Assembly (NCBI RefSeq): GCF_964275005.1
Contig: NC_092705.1
Location: 67,001-131,000 of the forward strand
Length of the DNA: 64,000 nt
Direction: 5' to 3'
Source of the DNA: Diadema setosum
Lineage: Eukaryota > Echinodermata > Echinoidea > Diadematoida > Diadematidae
Of the stretch, positions 21,329-33,392 are shown piece after piece; within the stretch, counting starts at the first letter, position 1, and every line of letters begins with the position of its first letter. The notes below the pieces were generated by a model. That model did not search any database and had not been told where the DNA came from. It saw only the letters and a program-made list of their open reading frames with translations. The translations under genes were made by a program, and so were the position numbers.

Positions 21329-21539
21329 GGCGTACCATGGGTCAAGACATTAGGGGGGCACCTCGTGGAAAAGTAATTTTGAGGATGTGTATGCTTATGC
21401 GTGCTTGCGTGTGTATGTGTGTGTACGCGTGTGTGCCGCGTGCGCTGTCAGTCTGCAAACGGGGACTACAGTACATAACGATATGTCATACATTCCACAG
21501 CGCAGTCATTGAGCAACACTGACGGCGTGAAACAACAAA

Positions 21540-22717
21540 TTATTTGGAACAACATCAGGAGAATTGCATAAAAATTGAATGCGAGCGAGTGTTGAAAATT
21601 TTGACATTTCACAGTACAAAAACTGCCGTTTGTAGCTATATTTTTCGCTTTCGAAAGGGGTTGCGCACCGGGCTCAACTGCTGGCAATTACCGGCAGCAA
21701 CATCAGGAGATTGGCATAACGATTAAGTGCGAGCGAGCGAAGCGAGCGAGCTTGAAAATTTTGACATTTTACAGTCCAAAAACTGCCGTTTGTAACTATA
21801 TTTTTTCGCTTTGGATATTAAGGAGGGGAGGGAAGCATCGGGCGCAACTGCTGGCAATTACTGGCAGCAACATCCGGAAGAATGGCATAACGATTAACTG
21901 CGAGCGAGGGGAGCGAGCGAGCTTGAAATTTTGACATTTTACAGTCCCAAAGCTGCCGTTTGTAGCTCTATTTTTTGCTTTGGAAATTAAGGGGGGCGCA
22001 CCGGACCCAACTACTGGCGATTACTGGCAGCAACATTAGGAGAATAGCATAACGATTAAATGCGAGCGAAGCTGCCGTTTGTAGCTATATTTTTTGTCGC
22101 TTTGGATATTATGAGGGGGGGGGGGCGCACCGGGCGCAACTGCTGGCAATTACTGGCATCAACATCAGGAGAATAGCATAACGATTAAATGCGAGCGAGC
22201 GAAGCGAGCGATCTTGAAAATTTTGACATTTTACAGTCGCAGAACGACCGTTTGTAGCTTTATTTTTTCGCCTTGGAAATTAAAGGGGGGCGCACCGGGC
22301 GCAACGCTGGCAGTTACTCAGCTGGCAGCAACATCAGGAGAATGGCATAACCAGGGAGGTGAGACTCACCTCCCTGGCATAACCAGGGAGGTGAGACTCA
22401 CCTCCCTGGCATAACGATTAAATGCGAGCGAGCAAAGCGGGCGAGCTTGAAAATTTAGACAATTTAAAGTCCAAAAACTACCGTTTGTAGCTATACATTT
22501 TCGCTTTGGAAATTAAGGGGGCGCACCGGGTGCAACTGTGGGCAAAAACTTTCAGCAACATCGGGAGAATAGCATTGCGATTAAATGCGAGAGAGCGAGC
22601 TTGGAAATTTTGACATTTTACGGTCCAAAAACACCTTTTGTAGCTATTTTTTCGCTTTGGAAATTAAGAGGGGCGCAACGGGCGCAACTGCTGGCATTTA
22701 CTGGCAGCAACATCAGG
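21540..22717. repeat. Tandem array of ~150-170 bp units (GCGAGCGAAGC repeat)
   Basis: About seven to eight units. Each contains GCGAGCGAGCGAAGCGAGCG, a TTGACATTTTACAGTCC segment, TGCCGTTTGTAGCTATATTT, a G-run followed by GCGCACCGGGCGCAACTG, and GGCAGCAACATCAGGAGAA. Starts of the TTGACATTT segment lie near 21600, 21760, 21930, 22223, 22456 and 22608; one unit near 22065 lacks it by deletion. The array ends at a T tract from 22718. Units contain no conserved frame. Confidence 0.85.
22351..22409. repeat. Tandem pair of 27-bp palindromes
   Basis: Two identical odd-length palindromes at 22351-22377 and 22383-22409. Arms are CCAGGGAGGTGAG and CTCACCTCCCTGG around a central A. They repeat with a 32-bp period inside one unit of the ~160-bp array; neighbouring units lack them. 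Confidence 0.9.
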
Positions 22718-23890
22718 GTTTTTTTTTTTTTTTTTTTTTTTTTTGGGGGGGGGGGAACCCTCCGTTTGGTATCTATAGATATCTCCACCCACGGAACTTT
22801 TGTATTTTTTTCTAAACTGAAGTAACAGACCTGGTGCACACTTAGATGAAACATTTTAAAATATGTTAATCTAAAGTGTATTAAGTAGAAAGGTCTGAAC
22901 AGGGAGGGTATAGGAGGCATGGGATAGGCCTAACCTCTCTTACACGAGGGAGATTTTGTATCATTTTGTAGAATTGAAATTCAGCCATCTTTGGATGAAA
23001 TATTTAGACAGTTTTCTATCAAAAAAGTAAGAACATTTCCACATCTCGGGAGTTACGAGGAGCAAAATGATATGTTTGTCCCCAATACTTTTATGGGGTA
23101 CCATCCCCCCCCCCCCCCCATCGACGCCTCTGCATATGAGGGAGCTTTTGTAAGTGAAAGATCTGCTGCACGCTCTTTGATAAAATACTAGGAAATACGT
23201 CAATCTCAAAAGTGTTCAAAATCTATCGAAAGGGATCCAGTAGCGGAGCTTTTGCATGCTTATGATTGCAATTCAACGAAATCTGGTGCATAGTTCTGGC
23301 GGTATTTGGACAATTTTCCACAAAGAAAGTTCGAGATTTGTCCTTATCTCGGGAATTGCTTGGGGGACAAATGACTTTTCTGCCCCAACACTTCCGCAGG
23401 GGTGGGGCAAATGCCTCCTTGCCCCCCCCCCCCCCTCCCCGAGATAGATTCGACGCCCCTGATCATCCCTGGGTATGCCCAATCAGAGTCGTCATCGTTT
23501 CAGGAATAATTCAGGAAATGGAGGGGGGTTCAATTATGGCGGTATGGTTTCAGTTATTGTTTGTTTGTTTGTTTTCGTACATAATTTGCAGATGGTCCCG
23601 AGTTGCTCGCGTCATAGCATGTTTACATGTAAGCCTGTGCTATTTGACGTTGTCAACGTCTGGACCATAAAATGTCGATAATACTTTCTTCGCGAGCGAC
23701 ATTGCTCGCTTGAGAAAATTATGTATACATTATCCTACAAGATGGACTGTTCAGCTCTGTTACCTCTCTGAAGGCGGGCCTTTCAATAAAAATATGTCAA
23801 TATTGATAAAAGCACATTTCTGCTTCCTCCATTTTTTCCTCAAATTTCAGGGGGGATGATTGTACAGGCCATCCCCCCTCCTCCATTTCA
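22718..23890. repeat. T/G homopolymers and diverged repeat modules
   Basis: A T tract (about 22718-22744) runs into a G tract. Two related modules follow, around 22990-23130 and 23260-23450 (aligned words: CATCTCGGGAGTTACGAGG and TATCTCGGGAATTGCTTGG). Each runs into a C tract followed by a CGACGCC(T/C)CTG phrase. They resemble the modules of the 23.9-26.7 kb element. I see no gene. Confidence 0.5.
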
Positions 23891-23892
23891 GG

Positions 23893-26727
23893 GCACTGGC
23901 GTAGCCAGGGGGGGGGGGGCGATGGGGGCGGTCGCCCCCCCCCCCCCTCCTAAGATTTGGACCGGGGATTTGGGAGGCGGAAAAAAAATGCGTGTATACT
24001 GTATGCATGCACATGAAGCGGGTCTCCTTTGCAACCTTTCATCAAATAAGATATTTTTTTGAATATTTCACTCAAAATGTTCACCAGATCGTTGAATTTC
24101 AATTCAAAATATGCAAAATATCTCGTGCTTGGGAGGGGGTATCCCCCTCCCAAACCCTCCCCCTCTGTGCCTCTTTCCCTATATAGATTAGTACACTTTT
24201 TAGATTTACCCCCAAAAAATATGAATAATTCTGAGTGCACAAGACTTATCACTTATATTCCGAAAACTCAAGGTTCCCTCATGTAGAAGGGGAATTTCCC
24301 CTTTTAATCGACCCTTTCCTCCCTCAGCCCCCCCCCCATCAGTTTTTTTTTTTTTGTGATTTCCCAAATGTTGATTCCATCAAATATGCGTATACGAGAT
24401 ATCTCAATTTCAACCTTAAAAAGGCAAAAGCTCCATCGGAAGGAAAGGGTGGAGATAACGCTCGCCCACGCCTTCTCCCCGCTCGCCCGCCCCTCCAATT
24501 CTAAAAACGCAAAAGCTCCGCGAGCGGGAGGGGGAATCCCCCTTCCCCTAAGCTCTACCTCACTAGTCTTTATACATACACACAGATGGTGCACATTCGG
24601 AATAAGAGCTAAATTCCGTGATTTTAACACTTCGATGAAAAAGTATTGCACCAAAAATTTGCACCAGATCGCTGAATTTCAGGTCTGAAAACGCAAAATC
24701 ACCTTCGTGTGGGAGGGGATATGCCCCTATCTACACCCTCGTGTGCATGCTTTTTCTGTTTGATTGCTGAACTGCAGACAGCGTTCATGATATTCAGTGT
24801 AAGAATTAATACAAGAAGATTATTTAAATGATATACTATTTTATAGGCAAATTGTTCAATAATAATCTACACTAACTGTTTCAACTCGTTAAAACAAGCA
24901 AAAACATGCATCAAATTGCACCATTTGCAACATCAAAATGCAAAAAGTTATCACCGTGGGAGGGGGGACACCCCCCTCCCACACCCTCCCCATTCGCTCG
25001 CTCCGCTCGCTCGGGTTCAGTCGCGTTCATGATATTCAGTGAAAAGAATTAACACAAGAAGTGTATTCAAATTGTACCATTTTATAGGCAAATTGTTCAA
25101 TGATAATCTACATCAAAATATACTGCTACCTTAAACAAGTGGGACTGTTTGTCGTCGATAAAACGCGCAAAAACATGCATCAAATTGCACCATTTACAAC
25201 ATCAAAATGCAAAAAGTTCTTACCGTGGGAGGGGGACACCCCCTCCCACACCCTCTCCTCCCCCCTCGCTCGCTCCGCTCGCTCGGGTTCAGTCGCGTTC
25301 ATGATATTCAGTGAAAAGAATTAACCCAAGAAGTGTATTTAAATTGTGCCATTTTGTAGGCAAATATTGTTCAATGATAATCTACATCAAAATATACTGC
25401 TACCTTAAACAAGTGGGACTGTTTCTCGTCGATAAAACTCGCAAAAACATGCATCAAATTGCACCATTTACAACATCAAAATGCAAAAAGTTCTTACCGT
25501 GGGAGGGGGGACACCCCCCTCCCACACCCTCCCCTCCCCCCTCGCTCGCTCCGCTCGCTCGGGTTCAGTCGCGTTCATGATATTCAGTGAAAAGAATTAA
25601 CACAAGAAGTGTATTTAAATTGTAACATTTCATAGGAAAATTGTTCAATAATAATCTACATCAAAATATACTGCTACCTTAAACAAGTGGGACTGTTTCT
25701 CGTCGATAAAACGCGCAAAAACATGCATCAAATTGCACCATTTACAACATCAAAATGCAAAAAGTTCTTACCGTGGGAGGGGGACACCCCCCTCCCACAT
25801 CCTCCCCCCTCGCTCGCTCCGCTCGCTCGAGTTCAGTCGCGTTCATGATATTCAGTGAAAAGAATTAATATAAGAAGTGTGTTTAAATTATACCATTTTA
25901 TAGGCAAATTGTTCAATAATAATCTACACTAAAATATACTGCTACCTTAAACAAGTGGGACTGTTTCACGTCGATAAAACGAGCAAAAACATGCATCAAA
26001 TTGCACCATTTGCAACATCAAAATGCAAAAAGTTCTTACCGTGGGAGGGGGGACACCCCCTCCCACACCCTCCCCTCCCCCCTCGCTCGCTCCGCTCGCT
26101 CGGGTTCAGTCGCGTTCATGATATTCAGTGAAAAGAATTAATACAAGAAGTGTATTTTAATTATACCATTTTATAGGCAAATATTGTTCAATAACAATCT
26201 ACACTAAAATATACTGCTACCTTAAACAAGTGGGACTGTTTCACGTCGATAAAACGAGCAAAAACATGCATCAAATTGCACCATTTGCAACATCAAAATG
26301 CAAAAAGTTCTTACCGTGGGAGGGGGGACACCCCCTCCCACACCCTCCCCTCCCCCCTCGCTCGCTCCGCTCGCTCGGGTTCAGTCGCGTTCATGATATT
26401 CAGTGAAAAGAATTAATACAAGAAGTGTATTTTAATTATACCATTTTATAGGCAAATATTGTTCAATAACAATCTACACTAAAATATACTGCTACCTTAA
26501 ACAAGTGGGACTGTTTCACGTCGATAAAACGCGCAAAAACATGCATCAAATTGCACCATTTACAACATCAAAATGCAAAAAGTTCTTACCGTGGGAGGGG
26601 GGAAACCCCCCTCCCACACCCTCCCTCCCCCCCCCCCCCTCGCTCGCTCCGCTCGCTCGGGCTCGGTCGCTTCGCTCCCTCGCAGACTAACCGCCCCCCC
26701 CCCCAAGATCAAATCCTGGCTACGCCG
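23893..26727. mobile_element. Composite modular repeat element, GGCGTAGCCAGG ends
   Basis: The left end carries TGGCGTAGCCAGG (about 23897) and the right end the inverse CCTGGCTACGCC (about 26714-26725). Between them is a run of diverged modules, each with CACCAGATCGCTGAATTTCA-like, GCAAAAGCTCC-like and GGGAGGGGG-CCCCCTCCC segments, then a regular tandem array (24783-26660). Parts of the same module series recur at 53820-54540 and, inverted, at 55640-56880. No protein is encoded. Whether the two ends belong to one transposon or to nested ones is not certain. Confidence 0.6.
24783..26660. repeat. Tandem array, seven ~272-bp units with G-rich hairpin
   Basis: The marker GTTCATGATATTCAGTG begins at 24783, 25025, 25297, 25573, 25841, 26114 and 26389, giving unit lengths of 242, 272, 276, 268, 273 and 275. 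Each unit holds GTGGGAGGGGG-(A)CA-CCCCCTCCCAC, a self-complementary GC hairpin, then CTCGCTCGCTCCGCTCGCTC, then an AT-rich part with ATGCATCAAATTGCACCATT. Central units are nearly identical, while the first is most diverged, as in an array growing by unequal exchange. Confidence 0.9.
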
Positions 26728-26905
26728 TTGTCGGGGGGGGGGGGGGAAATATATCCCCCCCCCCATCCCCCTCGGGATTTACGCCCATGCATGTAATGTA
26801 ATGTATATCAACGCAGGGCTCCCTTTTAAAGCAGGCCTTTGTGACACTGAATGGGACTACCCTGCTTTTAAAGAAGACTTGATAAAATAAATAAATAAAC
26901 TATTT
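26728..26905. repeat. G/C tracts and A-rich repeat tail
   Basis: G tract, C tract and GGGATTTACGCCCATG, then about 100 bp ending in (AAAT)n at about 26885-26900, which looks like a retroelement tail. The family is not recognised. Confidence 0.4.
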
Positions 26906-27864
26906 TTAGCCTTTATTGATCTTTTTGGGCTTCAAAGATATCATATAGATCATAGGTATATTTTTGCAACTGAACTCATGTTTTTTATTGTGTTAAATTT
27001 GTCTTTTGTTCTTACTATTACATTAAATAGCATTTACGCATGAATAAGAACTTGTTCATCTTTGCAATTTTTACTTTTGTGCCTTGGAAGAGGAAAACAA
27101 AGGTGTTCACTCATGCGTAAGGTTTCCCTTTTGATTGACTTACCAAGTTGATAGCCAATTAAATGACCTTTCAAATGGTATGTAATGCATTAACATAAAG
27201 CCAAAAATTCTATGAGAAATATGAACTTGAAAAAGTGTTTACTTTCTTTTTTTGCTGAGTGTATATACACAACAGTATAAAACAATATTATACTCACTGT
27301 GTGTATTAAATAAATAACAAAGCATTACCCGTTGTCCGGTGGCCCAGGGCCACCATTCTCTAAGAAAATGATGTTTTGGTGGCCCAATATTAGGCAACAA
27401 AATTGTGCGTATCTTTGTTTGTTTGCTTGTTTGTTTGTTTTTTCATTATGTTTTCTTATAGAGAAAAGGAGAATAACTCACCGCTCGGCATTTGCACGCA
27501 TTTCGGTTAGCTACCGCGACCAGGGTTGCAAGATAAGATTGAAGCTACAGGCTTCAAGGTCAAACTAAGACTATTTTACGGCCAAATTTGATCAAATTAC
27601 TTTTTTCTCTCTGACAAAGTTCACTGCTAAATTTCATCCTTTCGGTTAGATAGGTAGGTATACCCTTCTGTTAAATATAATGGTTTCGTGAATTGATATA
27701 CATATACGTTTCATGTGTTTATGCCGCAATTCAATATAAAGCCTTTATGAATCTAGTTACACAGCATTTGAAGCTCTTTATCATATTTGCCAATCTTAAC
27801 ATAATCATAATGGCTTATAATCATTGCTATGTTTGCGTAATTAATCATTAATTATTTCAGTTAT

Positions 27865-27912
<48 letters not shown>

Positions 27913-28193
27913 CATACATACATAATACTAGCTATTTATTACATCTGTAAATTGTTTTGTTAGATAATTTTCAATTCAATTCATTTATTCACATTTTTTC
28001 TAACAAATATAACACAGAATAATGGAGGAATTATAGGCATACATTCAACTGTCAAAGGATAAATGATAGTTGACAAAGATATACATGCATTCTATATCAT
28101 TCTTCACTTTTTGGGTAACTAAATTTTACTGTCGGGCCATCAAAAACTAAATTGCCATGATTGTCATGTGCCTAACAAACCACCATCACCACA

Positions 28194-28232
<39 letters not shown>

Positions 28233-28333
28233 TAAGATAGTGTCGAGCCTTGACATACAGTTTATAGCCTATACAATACATATCATTCTGATTACTGGTG
28301 TATATACGGGTGTATGTAAATATATGCCTGTAT
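26906..28333. other. Intergenic, mariner-like fragment and microsatellites
   Basis: Includes a solo end of the mariner-like MITE (about 27205-27262, ending AAAGTGTTTACTTTC...GAGTGT), (AT)n at 27866-27910 and (CA)n at 28195-28231. The rest is AT-rich with no coding signal. Confidence 0.5.
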
Positions 28334-29200
28334 ACACTCAACAGAAAAAGAAAGTAAACACTTTTTTTTCAGGTTCATATTTCACGTAGAATACTTAGAT
28401 AAAAATCAGTTTATCATATTGGCTGTCAAAGTAGAAGGTTAATACAAAGGGAAATTTTATGTATAAATGAACACATTCGGGTTTGTTGCTTTTTTTCTCT
28501 GAGGAACAAAAGTAAAAATTGCAAAAAAAAATTGACATTTCGTCACTCATTTCAAAATGCATTTCACGATAGCGATGATAGCAAAAGACCAATTTAACGC
28601 AAAAAGAGACATACATGAAAAAGCAGAAATAAGTTTTCATTCTCTTTATTATCTCCTTATGTCCCCTAATGAAATGAAAGTGGGATATTAAAGGTGGGAA
28701 ATGAGAATTTTTGTCAACTTGAACTTCAACTGACATAGGGAATACTCCGCAAAGGTTATAAAATGAACATTTTTTTTTCATTTCATTCTTTTAATTTAGG
28801 AATTTAAGAATTCATGAGACAAATTCAAGAACTGAATATTGTTTCCAATTTTCACAAGTTGAAATACACAATAACATTTACAATTTCTACTATTTTGATA
28901 ATATTGCTTCTTCTCTAATGTTATTTGATTTGGATTTGACAGACCATTTCATAAAAGATGTTAGGGTGACAACTCTAGCTGGAATGGCAACTTCTAGTAG
29001 CAACAGCCAATCCGGAAGCTGTATTCTTGGCGTTACCATGACAATTGCCATTCCAGTAAGAGTTGTTATCTAATTGACCTTTTATGAAATGGACGCCAGG
29101 TTGATAGCAAATAAAAACACCATGGTATATAGAATATATTCTATGAGAAAGGAGAACTTAATAAAGTGTTTGCTTTCTTTTGTTTTGTTTGGCTAAGTGT
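28334..29200. mobile_element. Mariner-like MITE with long inverted ends
   Basis: The left end reads ACACTCAACAG then AAAGAAAGTAAACACTTT. The right end on minus reads ACACTTAGCCA then AAAGAAAGCAAACACTTT. Similarity extends for about 60 bp with indels. The interior is AT-rich and non-coding. A solo end of the same family is at about 27205-27262. The mariner label is an inference from end style and AT-rich flanks. Confidence 0.65.
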
Positions 29201-29219
29201 GTGTATGTAGGTATATATG

Positions 29220-29271
<52 letters not shown>

Positions 29272-29327
29272 CATATAAACATGTTATATGAGATTTCTCG
29301 TATTGGCTCCACGAAGATCGAAATAAA

Positions 29328-29510
29328 GAAACAAACTGGTAATGCAGTTTTGGTTAATAAAGCATGAGTTTATTCGACAAAAATTTCAATTTTTGTTTTG
29401 CTTTGTTTTGATACCGTCATTGTCAAGTCCGCTGAAAAAGGCATTGGACGCCGAAATTTCAAATAAACTCATGCTTTATTGGCCAAAAAAAAGCATTACC
29501 AGTTTGTTTC
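29328..29510. repeat. Foldback with internal hammerhead-like motif
   Basis: Inverted arms lie at about 29328-29373 and 29463-29510 (AAACAAACTGGTAATGC and its inverse, then AATAAAGCATGAGTTTA and its inverse). Between them, at 29432-29456, the plus strand reads CTGAAAA, AGGC, a loop, GCC and GAAA. This resembles a hammerhead ribozyme core (CUGANGA - stem II - GAAA) of the kind reported in Penelope-like retroelements, but with one core base altered. Activity is doubtful; origin from such an element is an inference. Confidence 0.5.
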
Positions 29511-29513
29511 ATT

Positions 29514-29516
<3 letters not shown>

Positions 29517-29547
<31 letters not shown>
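29517..29547. repeat. (AT)n microsatellite
   Basis: Pure AT run directly after the foldback. Another (AT)n is at 29224-29268. Confidence 0.9.
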
Positions 29548-29551
<4 letters not shown>

Positions 29552-29835
29552 AACACAGAAATAGTATATGTATTGATTTTTTTTTAATTAATTGATCACC
29601 GGTAATATTTGATATTTTATGTGTGATATGGGTTACAATAATGTAAACTCTAATATTGTTGTTTTGTACCCCCATGTACGTGTCTAAACCTGCCATTCGT
29701 TTTGAATGAAACGGTGGACCTGGGTTTTTTTTTTTTTTATACTTGTTATTCTCACACTTTCTTGAACTTGAATAAAATCATGATTAAACAACAATATATG
29801 TAATTATCCTTATATATACTAGTATCAGATATACA

Positions 29836-29867
29836 TGTGTGTGCACGTGTGCGTGTGTGTGTGTCAG

Positions 29868-29902
<35 letters not shown>
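29836..29902. repeat. (GT)n microsatellite
   Basis: GT-rich dinucleotide run with GC interruptions. The cysteine/valine-rich frames over it are artefacts. Confidence 0.9.
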
Positions 29903-30282
29903 AGGAAGTTAAGGGAAGTCAAGAGGTTCAAGGGAGGCAAAGTGATAAAAAGAAAAAAAAGGGGGTTGGACATACGTATACAAAGATTGGCGGCTACACA
30001 GACCTGCTGGGGAGTGGTTTTGTTTGGTCTATGTATAATTTGATTCCATTGGGTTTTTCTAAACAACTATATTTTCATTTAAATTGATATCAAATAAAAA
30101 AAAAAAAAATATGGGATTCTAGGTTATCAAGATCCACTTTCTGCTTTTGTGGGAAAAAAAAAGAAAAAAGTATTACATAGAAAGGAAACATTCTTGTGAG
30201 TTGTGTTCCTTAATTATGCAAATATTTGTACTTGGTACAGTAATTCCAGTTCAAACTACTGTCCTTGTATCAACCTGTTGAA

Positions 30283-31080
30283 GGCCGTGTCACAGCATAA
30301 CGCGGGCTTGTGGCGAGGAGGTAGTTTCCAGCACGTAGAAGATTTTCAGCGGGCGAACAAGAATGTTTGCAATTTTCATTCATGCCTTGTCATACCGTAC
30401 GGGGGAACTTCTGCGGCTTACTTGCGGGGAAATAAATTTACTCCAAGGAGCTCTCCGCAGTTGGTCCGCACCTGGCAGTATCTAGCGCGTAGTTGCCCGG
30501 AGGTGCTCACGCAAGTCCGATTTAACCGCAGCCAAGTTTTGAGTATGACCAAAACTTTTTCCGGGTGAGTCGCGGGAATGCCCGTAGAGGTCCACGCAGA
30601 ACGCCAGTAGGTGACCCTTAGCGGCAGTACTTCCCAGGCAATTCCCACGCAGGTACTTCGCAGTCCCGTATGCAGCCAAGATAATGAAATTCTGTGAGAT
30701 TTCAGCCATTCCATTAAAGGAATTCCTTCACTAAGTTGTCAGCCCCCGAGGCGACTGGCAAAAAGGTCACACAGTATACTCGCAAGTATAACGCGTCCAG
30801 CAAGTAAGACACATGCGCTGACTCGCACAAATCCTTTTCCGTCCTCAGGAATGTCCGGTATGCTAGAAAATCCCTACACGTAACAAGCCCGAGTAGCTTG
30901 CCCGGAAAGGTGTGACAGGGCCTAAACACGGTTGCGGGTAAAAAAATATGCGTGCGCACCTCCGGGCGACTACTTTTGAGATACATGCTAGGTACTGTCA
31001 TGTGCGGATCATCTACGGGGACCTCCGGGTAGTCAAAATTGTTCTTTGCAAGTCGCACACAAGGCTGGTGTGACACGGCC
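30283..31080. mobile_element. GGCCGTGTCACA-ended MITE, copy 1
   Basis: A ~800-bp element with inverted ends GGCCGTGTCACA (30283) and TGTGACACGGCC (31069-31080). The interior is GC-rich, with repeated words such as CACCTCCGGGCGACTAC and TTGCCCGGAAAGGTGTGAC that recur in the 61.2-62.6 kb cluster. Frames over it (for example 30714-31112 minus) are not conserved proteins. Superfamily unassigned. Confidence 0.75.
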
Positions 31081-31904
31081 TTTAGGATGGGCTGATTTTG
31101 CAATACAGGCATCTCCCAATAACACTTGCCCGAGTACTAACAATCGGGACTCGTCCTCAGCGGATTAAACGATACCATTGCAGGGGGAAGTGTGTATGTC
31201 TATGTATCTACAGAGTCCCTAGTCCATATGCATCGTCATCTTTTCAATATCATATTTGAAAAACAATGTAAAACCAATTCCTATTAATTACAAACCTTTC
31301 ATCAGGATATATTTGATGTAAGTGGAATGATAAGGTGTTTTCTTTTTTAAGATTTGGAATTATATGCAATTAGAAACTTCATCTCAGAAATGTTAAAGTT
31401 CTAGTTTAAAAAGGCAATTCACTGAGGTTCAAAGACTCTTGTTTGGAACTGCTGTTGATAGTTGGAATGATGTAAACTGGCACATAGAAAAGCTGATCCA
31501 TACCTATGAAAACACCCAACAGTTCCTGGAACTGTGTTCGACAATTTCTTAATAGCAAGCTGGTTGTCAAAAATAAGTTGTGACTATAGTTGGAAGAAAC
31601 TTGCATGAATTCCTTGAAATTTCTTAAACTTGATCAAGGGTCTGTGGTATCTGTGGTTTATCTGAGTTATTTCATGAAGTTTACCTTTCAGAGAATCTGA
31701 CCCAATGGTATATGATGACTCACTCATATGGTGAACTGTTCAAAGGAGTGGGGAAAGTTTTAGTAAACTTTTAATTTTTTTTAAAAATAAAACATCCATT
31801 ATAACATTTAGGATGTGAAAAGCATTTCAATACTCTTGTGCATCTGTATCAAGGTCAGGCATGCACATTCACATTAACACGTGAGTCACATACTCAAACA
31901 CACA

Positions 31905-31941
<37 letters not shown>

Positions 31942-32960
31942 GCACAAACATAGATACATCCGTATAAACTTTATGGTAATTTCGTCATCTAATTTCTAGA
32001 GACTTGACAATTAGAAAAGTCAGATTTGTTGAAACATTTTGCTATGTTCAAAATACAAGTCTGAAAATAATGCTTTCATGATAAAGTTATTTATTGATGT
32101 CAATAACTAACAAGTTTTCATAAAATATCAATACTTCCTTTATACAAAACTGCAATCAAAGGCCTGTCTTTATACATGGATGCATCAGACTTCATGTAAA
32201 ATGCAATAATACAAGTACATCCATATCCTCCATGTTCACATGACATAACAGAGCTTTGGGCTGGCTAACACTTGTATCATTTCCTTGAACAAGATGAAAA
32301 TTAAAAAAGGGGGAATAGGACAGAAAAGGAATGACAAGATCAAATAAGGCTAAAATGAAAACAATTGCCTCTTGATGACAGAGCAAAGTATTAGATGAAG
32401 AAGGAACAAATATCTTAGCTTCACAGACATACTCACAAATACAAGAAAGGAGCACCCCTCTCCTGACTGGCCCAGTTTTAACCTTTGCAAGAGACAATTC
32501 ATGCCTGAATGTTGACTCTTAACAGTTTACTCTGACCAGGTACATGCTGAAAAATTGCCCGATTTTCCAATATAGAAGCCTTTGTTACGTCATAAACCCT
32601 CAGCCGCACGGCGCACCTCGCCCTAGCAGAAACTAGAGCACGCACTTTAGTGCGCACATGTAAACCTCACATACGCGCAGCCTGAACTCCCAAGTTCATT
32701 GACCCTACCTGCCAAAATGTCAAAAATCCTTCATAAATTCCCCCAAAATTCTCAAATCACTAACATAATTTAATCGTTTGTTACTTGTGTCATTCTTAAC
32801 CTTTCCTGTAAGTTTCATCCAAATACATTCACTACATTTTGAGTTATTTTGCACACGGACAAACAAACGAACGAACAAACAAACCAACGGTAACGAAAAC
32901 ATAACCTCCTCCCTTGGCGGAGGTAATAATAATAATAGTAATAATAATAATAATAATATA
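31081..32960. other. Intergenic sequence between MITEs
   Basis: AT-rich unique-looking DNA. It has (CA)n at about 31906-31939, a short GC-rich segment with CTCCTCCCTTGGCGGAGG at about 32906-32923, and (AAT)n at about 32923-32956. I see no exon. It could include distal RRAGA 3' UTR only if transcripts run more than 4.5 kb past the stop. Confidence 0.4.
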
Positions 32961-33392
32961 CAGTTCGACCTCAATTATCCGGCCTTCTTTTATCCAGAAA
33001 TCTCTATTATCCGGACGCGTTCATGCAGTGAAGGACTTTTTTTTTTCATCCAAATATTGAGAAAAACAGTGACTTTCATGGATCTATTTCACTAATTTCA
33101 TAAGATGTGCATGATAGATTTCTCAATATCTGAGGTAAAACATGTATGATTTTCACATAAAGATATACATGTACTGTACTTTATTTTTATGAAGAAGGGA
33201 CTACAATTTTGCACAGGCTAGCATAGATTACACCACTGTTGCGGGGTACGCTACCTGCCTAGCTGCCAGTGCACTGGGATGGCAGCTTGGACGGCAGCTA
33301 TATACATTAACATTGTGTCTCCCATATCCGGCCAATTCGCTTATCCGGATGAGCGCCGGTCCCAACATGGCCGGATAATCGAGGTCAAACTG
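32961..33392. mobile_element. Tigger-like MITE, intact ends
   Basis: A 432-bp element with TA duplicated at 32959-32960 and 33393-33394. The left end is CAGTTCGACCTCAATTATCC and the right end on minus is CAGTTTGACCTCGATTATCC, the classic Tigger/pogo terminal motif. Internal TATCCGG words lie near both ends. It is inserted in an (AAT)n microsatellite. Confidence 0.85.

Noticed and set aside
21270..21338. N-terminal Cys/Val-rich extension of the 441-codon minus frame
   Set aside because: It is translated (CA)n microsatellite; the conserved LINE protein starts after it.
24783..26660. CRISPR-like array
   Set aside because: Units are ~272 bp of near-identical sequence without short repeats separated by unique spacers, and the context is eukaryotic.
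28395..28781. 128-codon minus frame
   Set aside because: Lies inside a mariner-like MITE; low-complexity hydrophobic composition from AT-rich DNA and no family match.
32192..32497. 101-codon minus frame downstream of RRAGA
   Set aside because: No recognisable motif, no splice context, and AT-rich composition; could be 3' UTR or intergenic.
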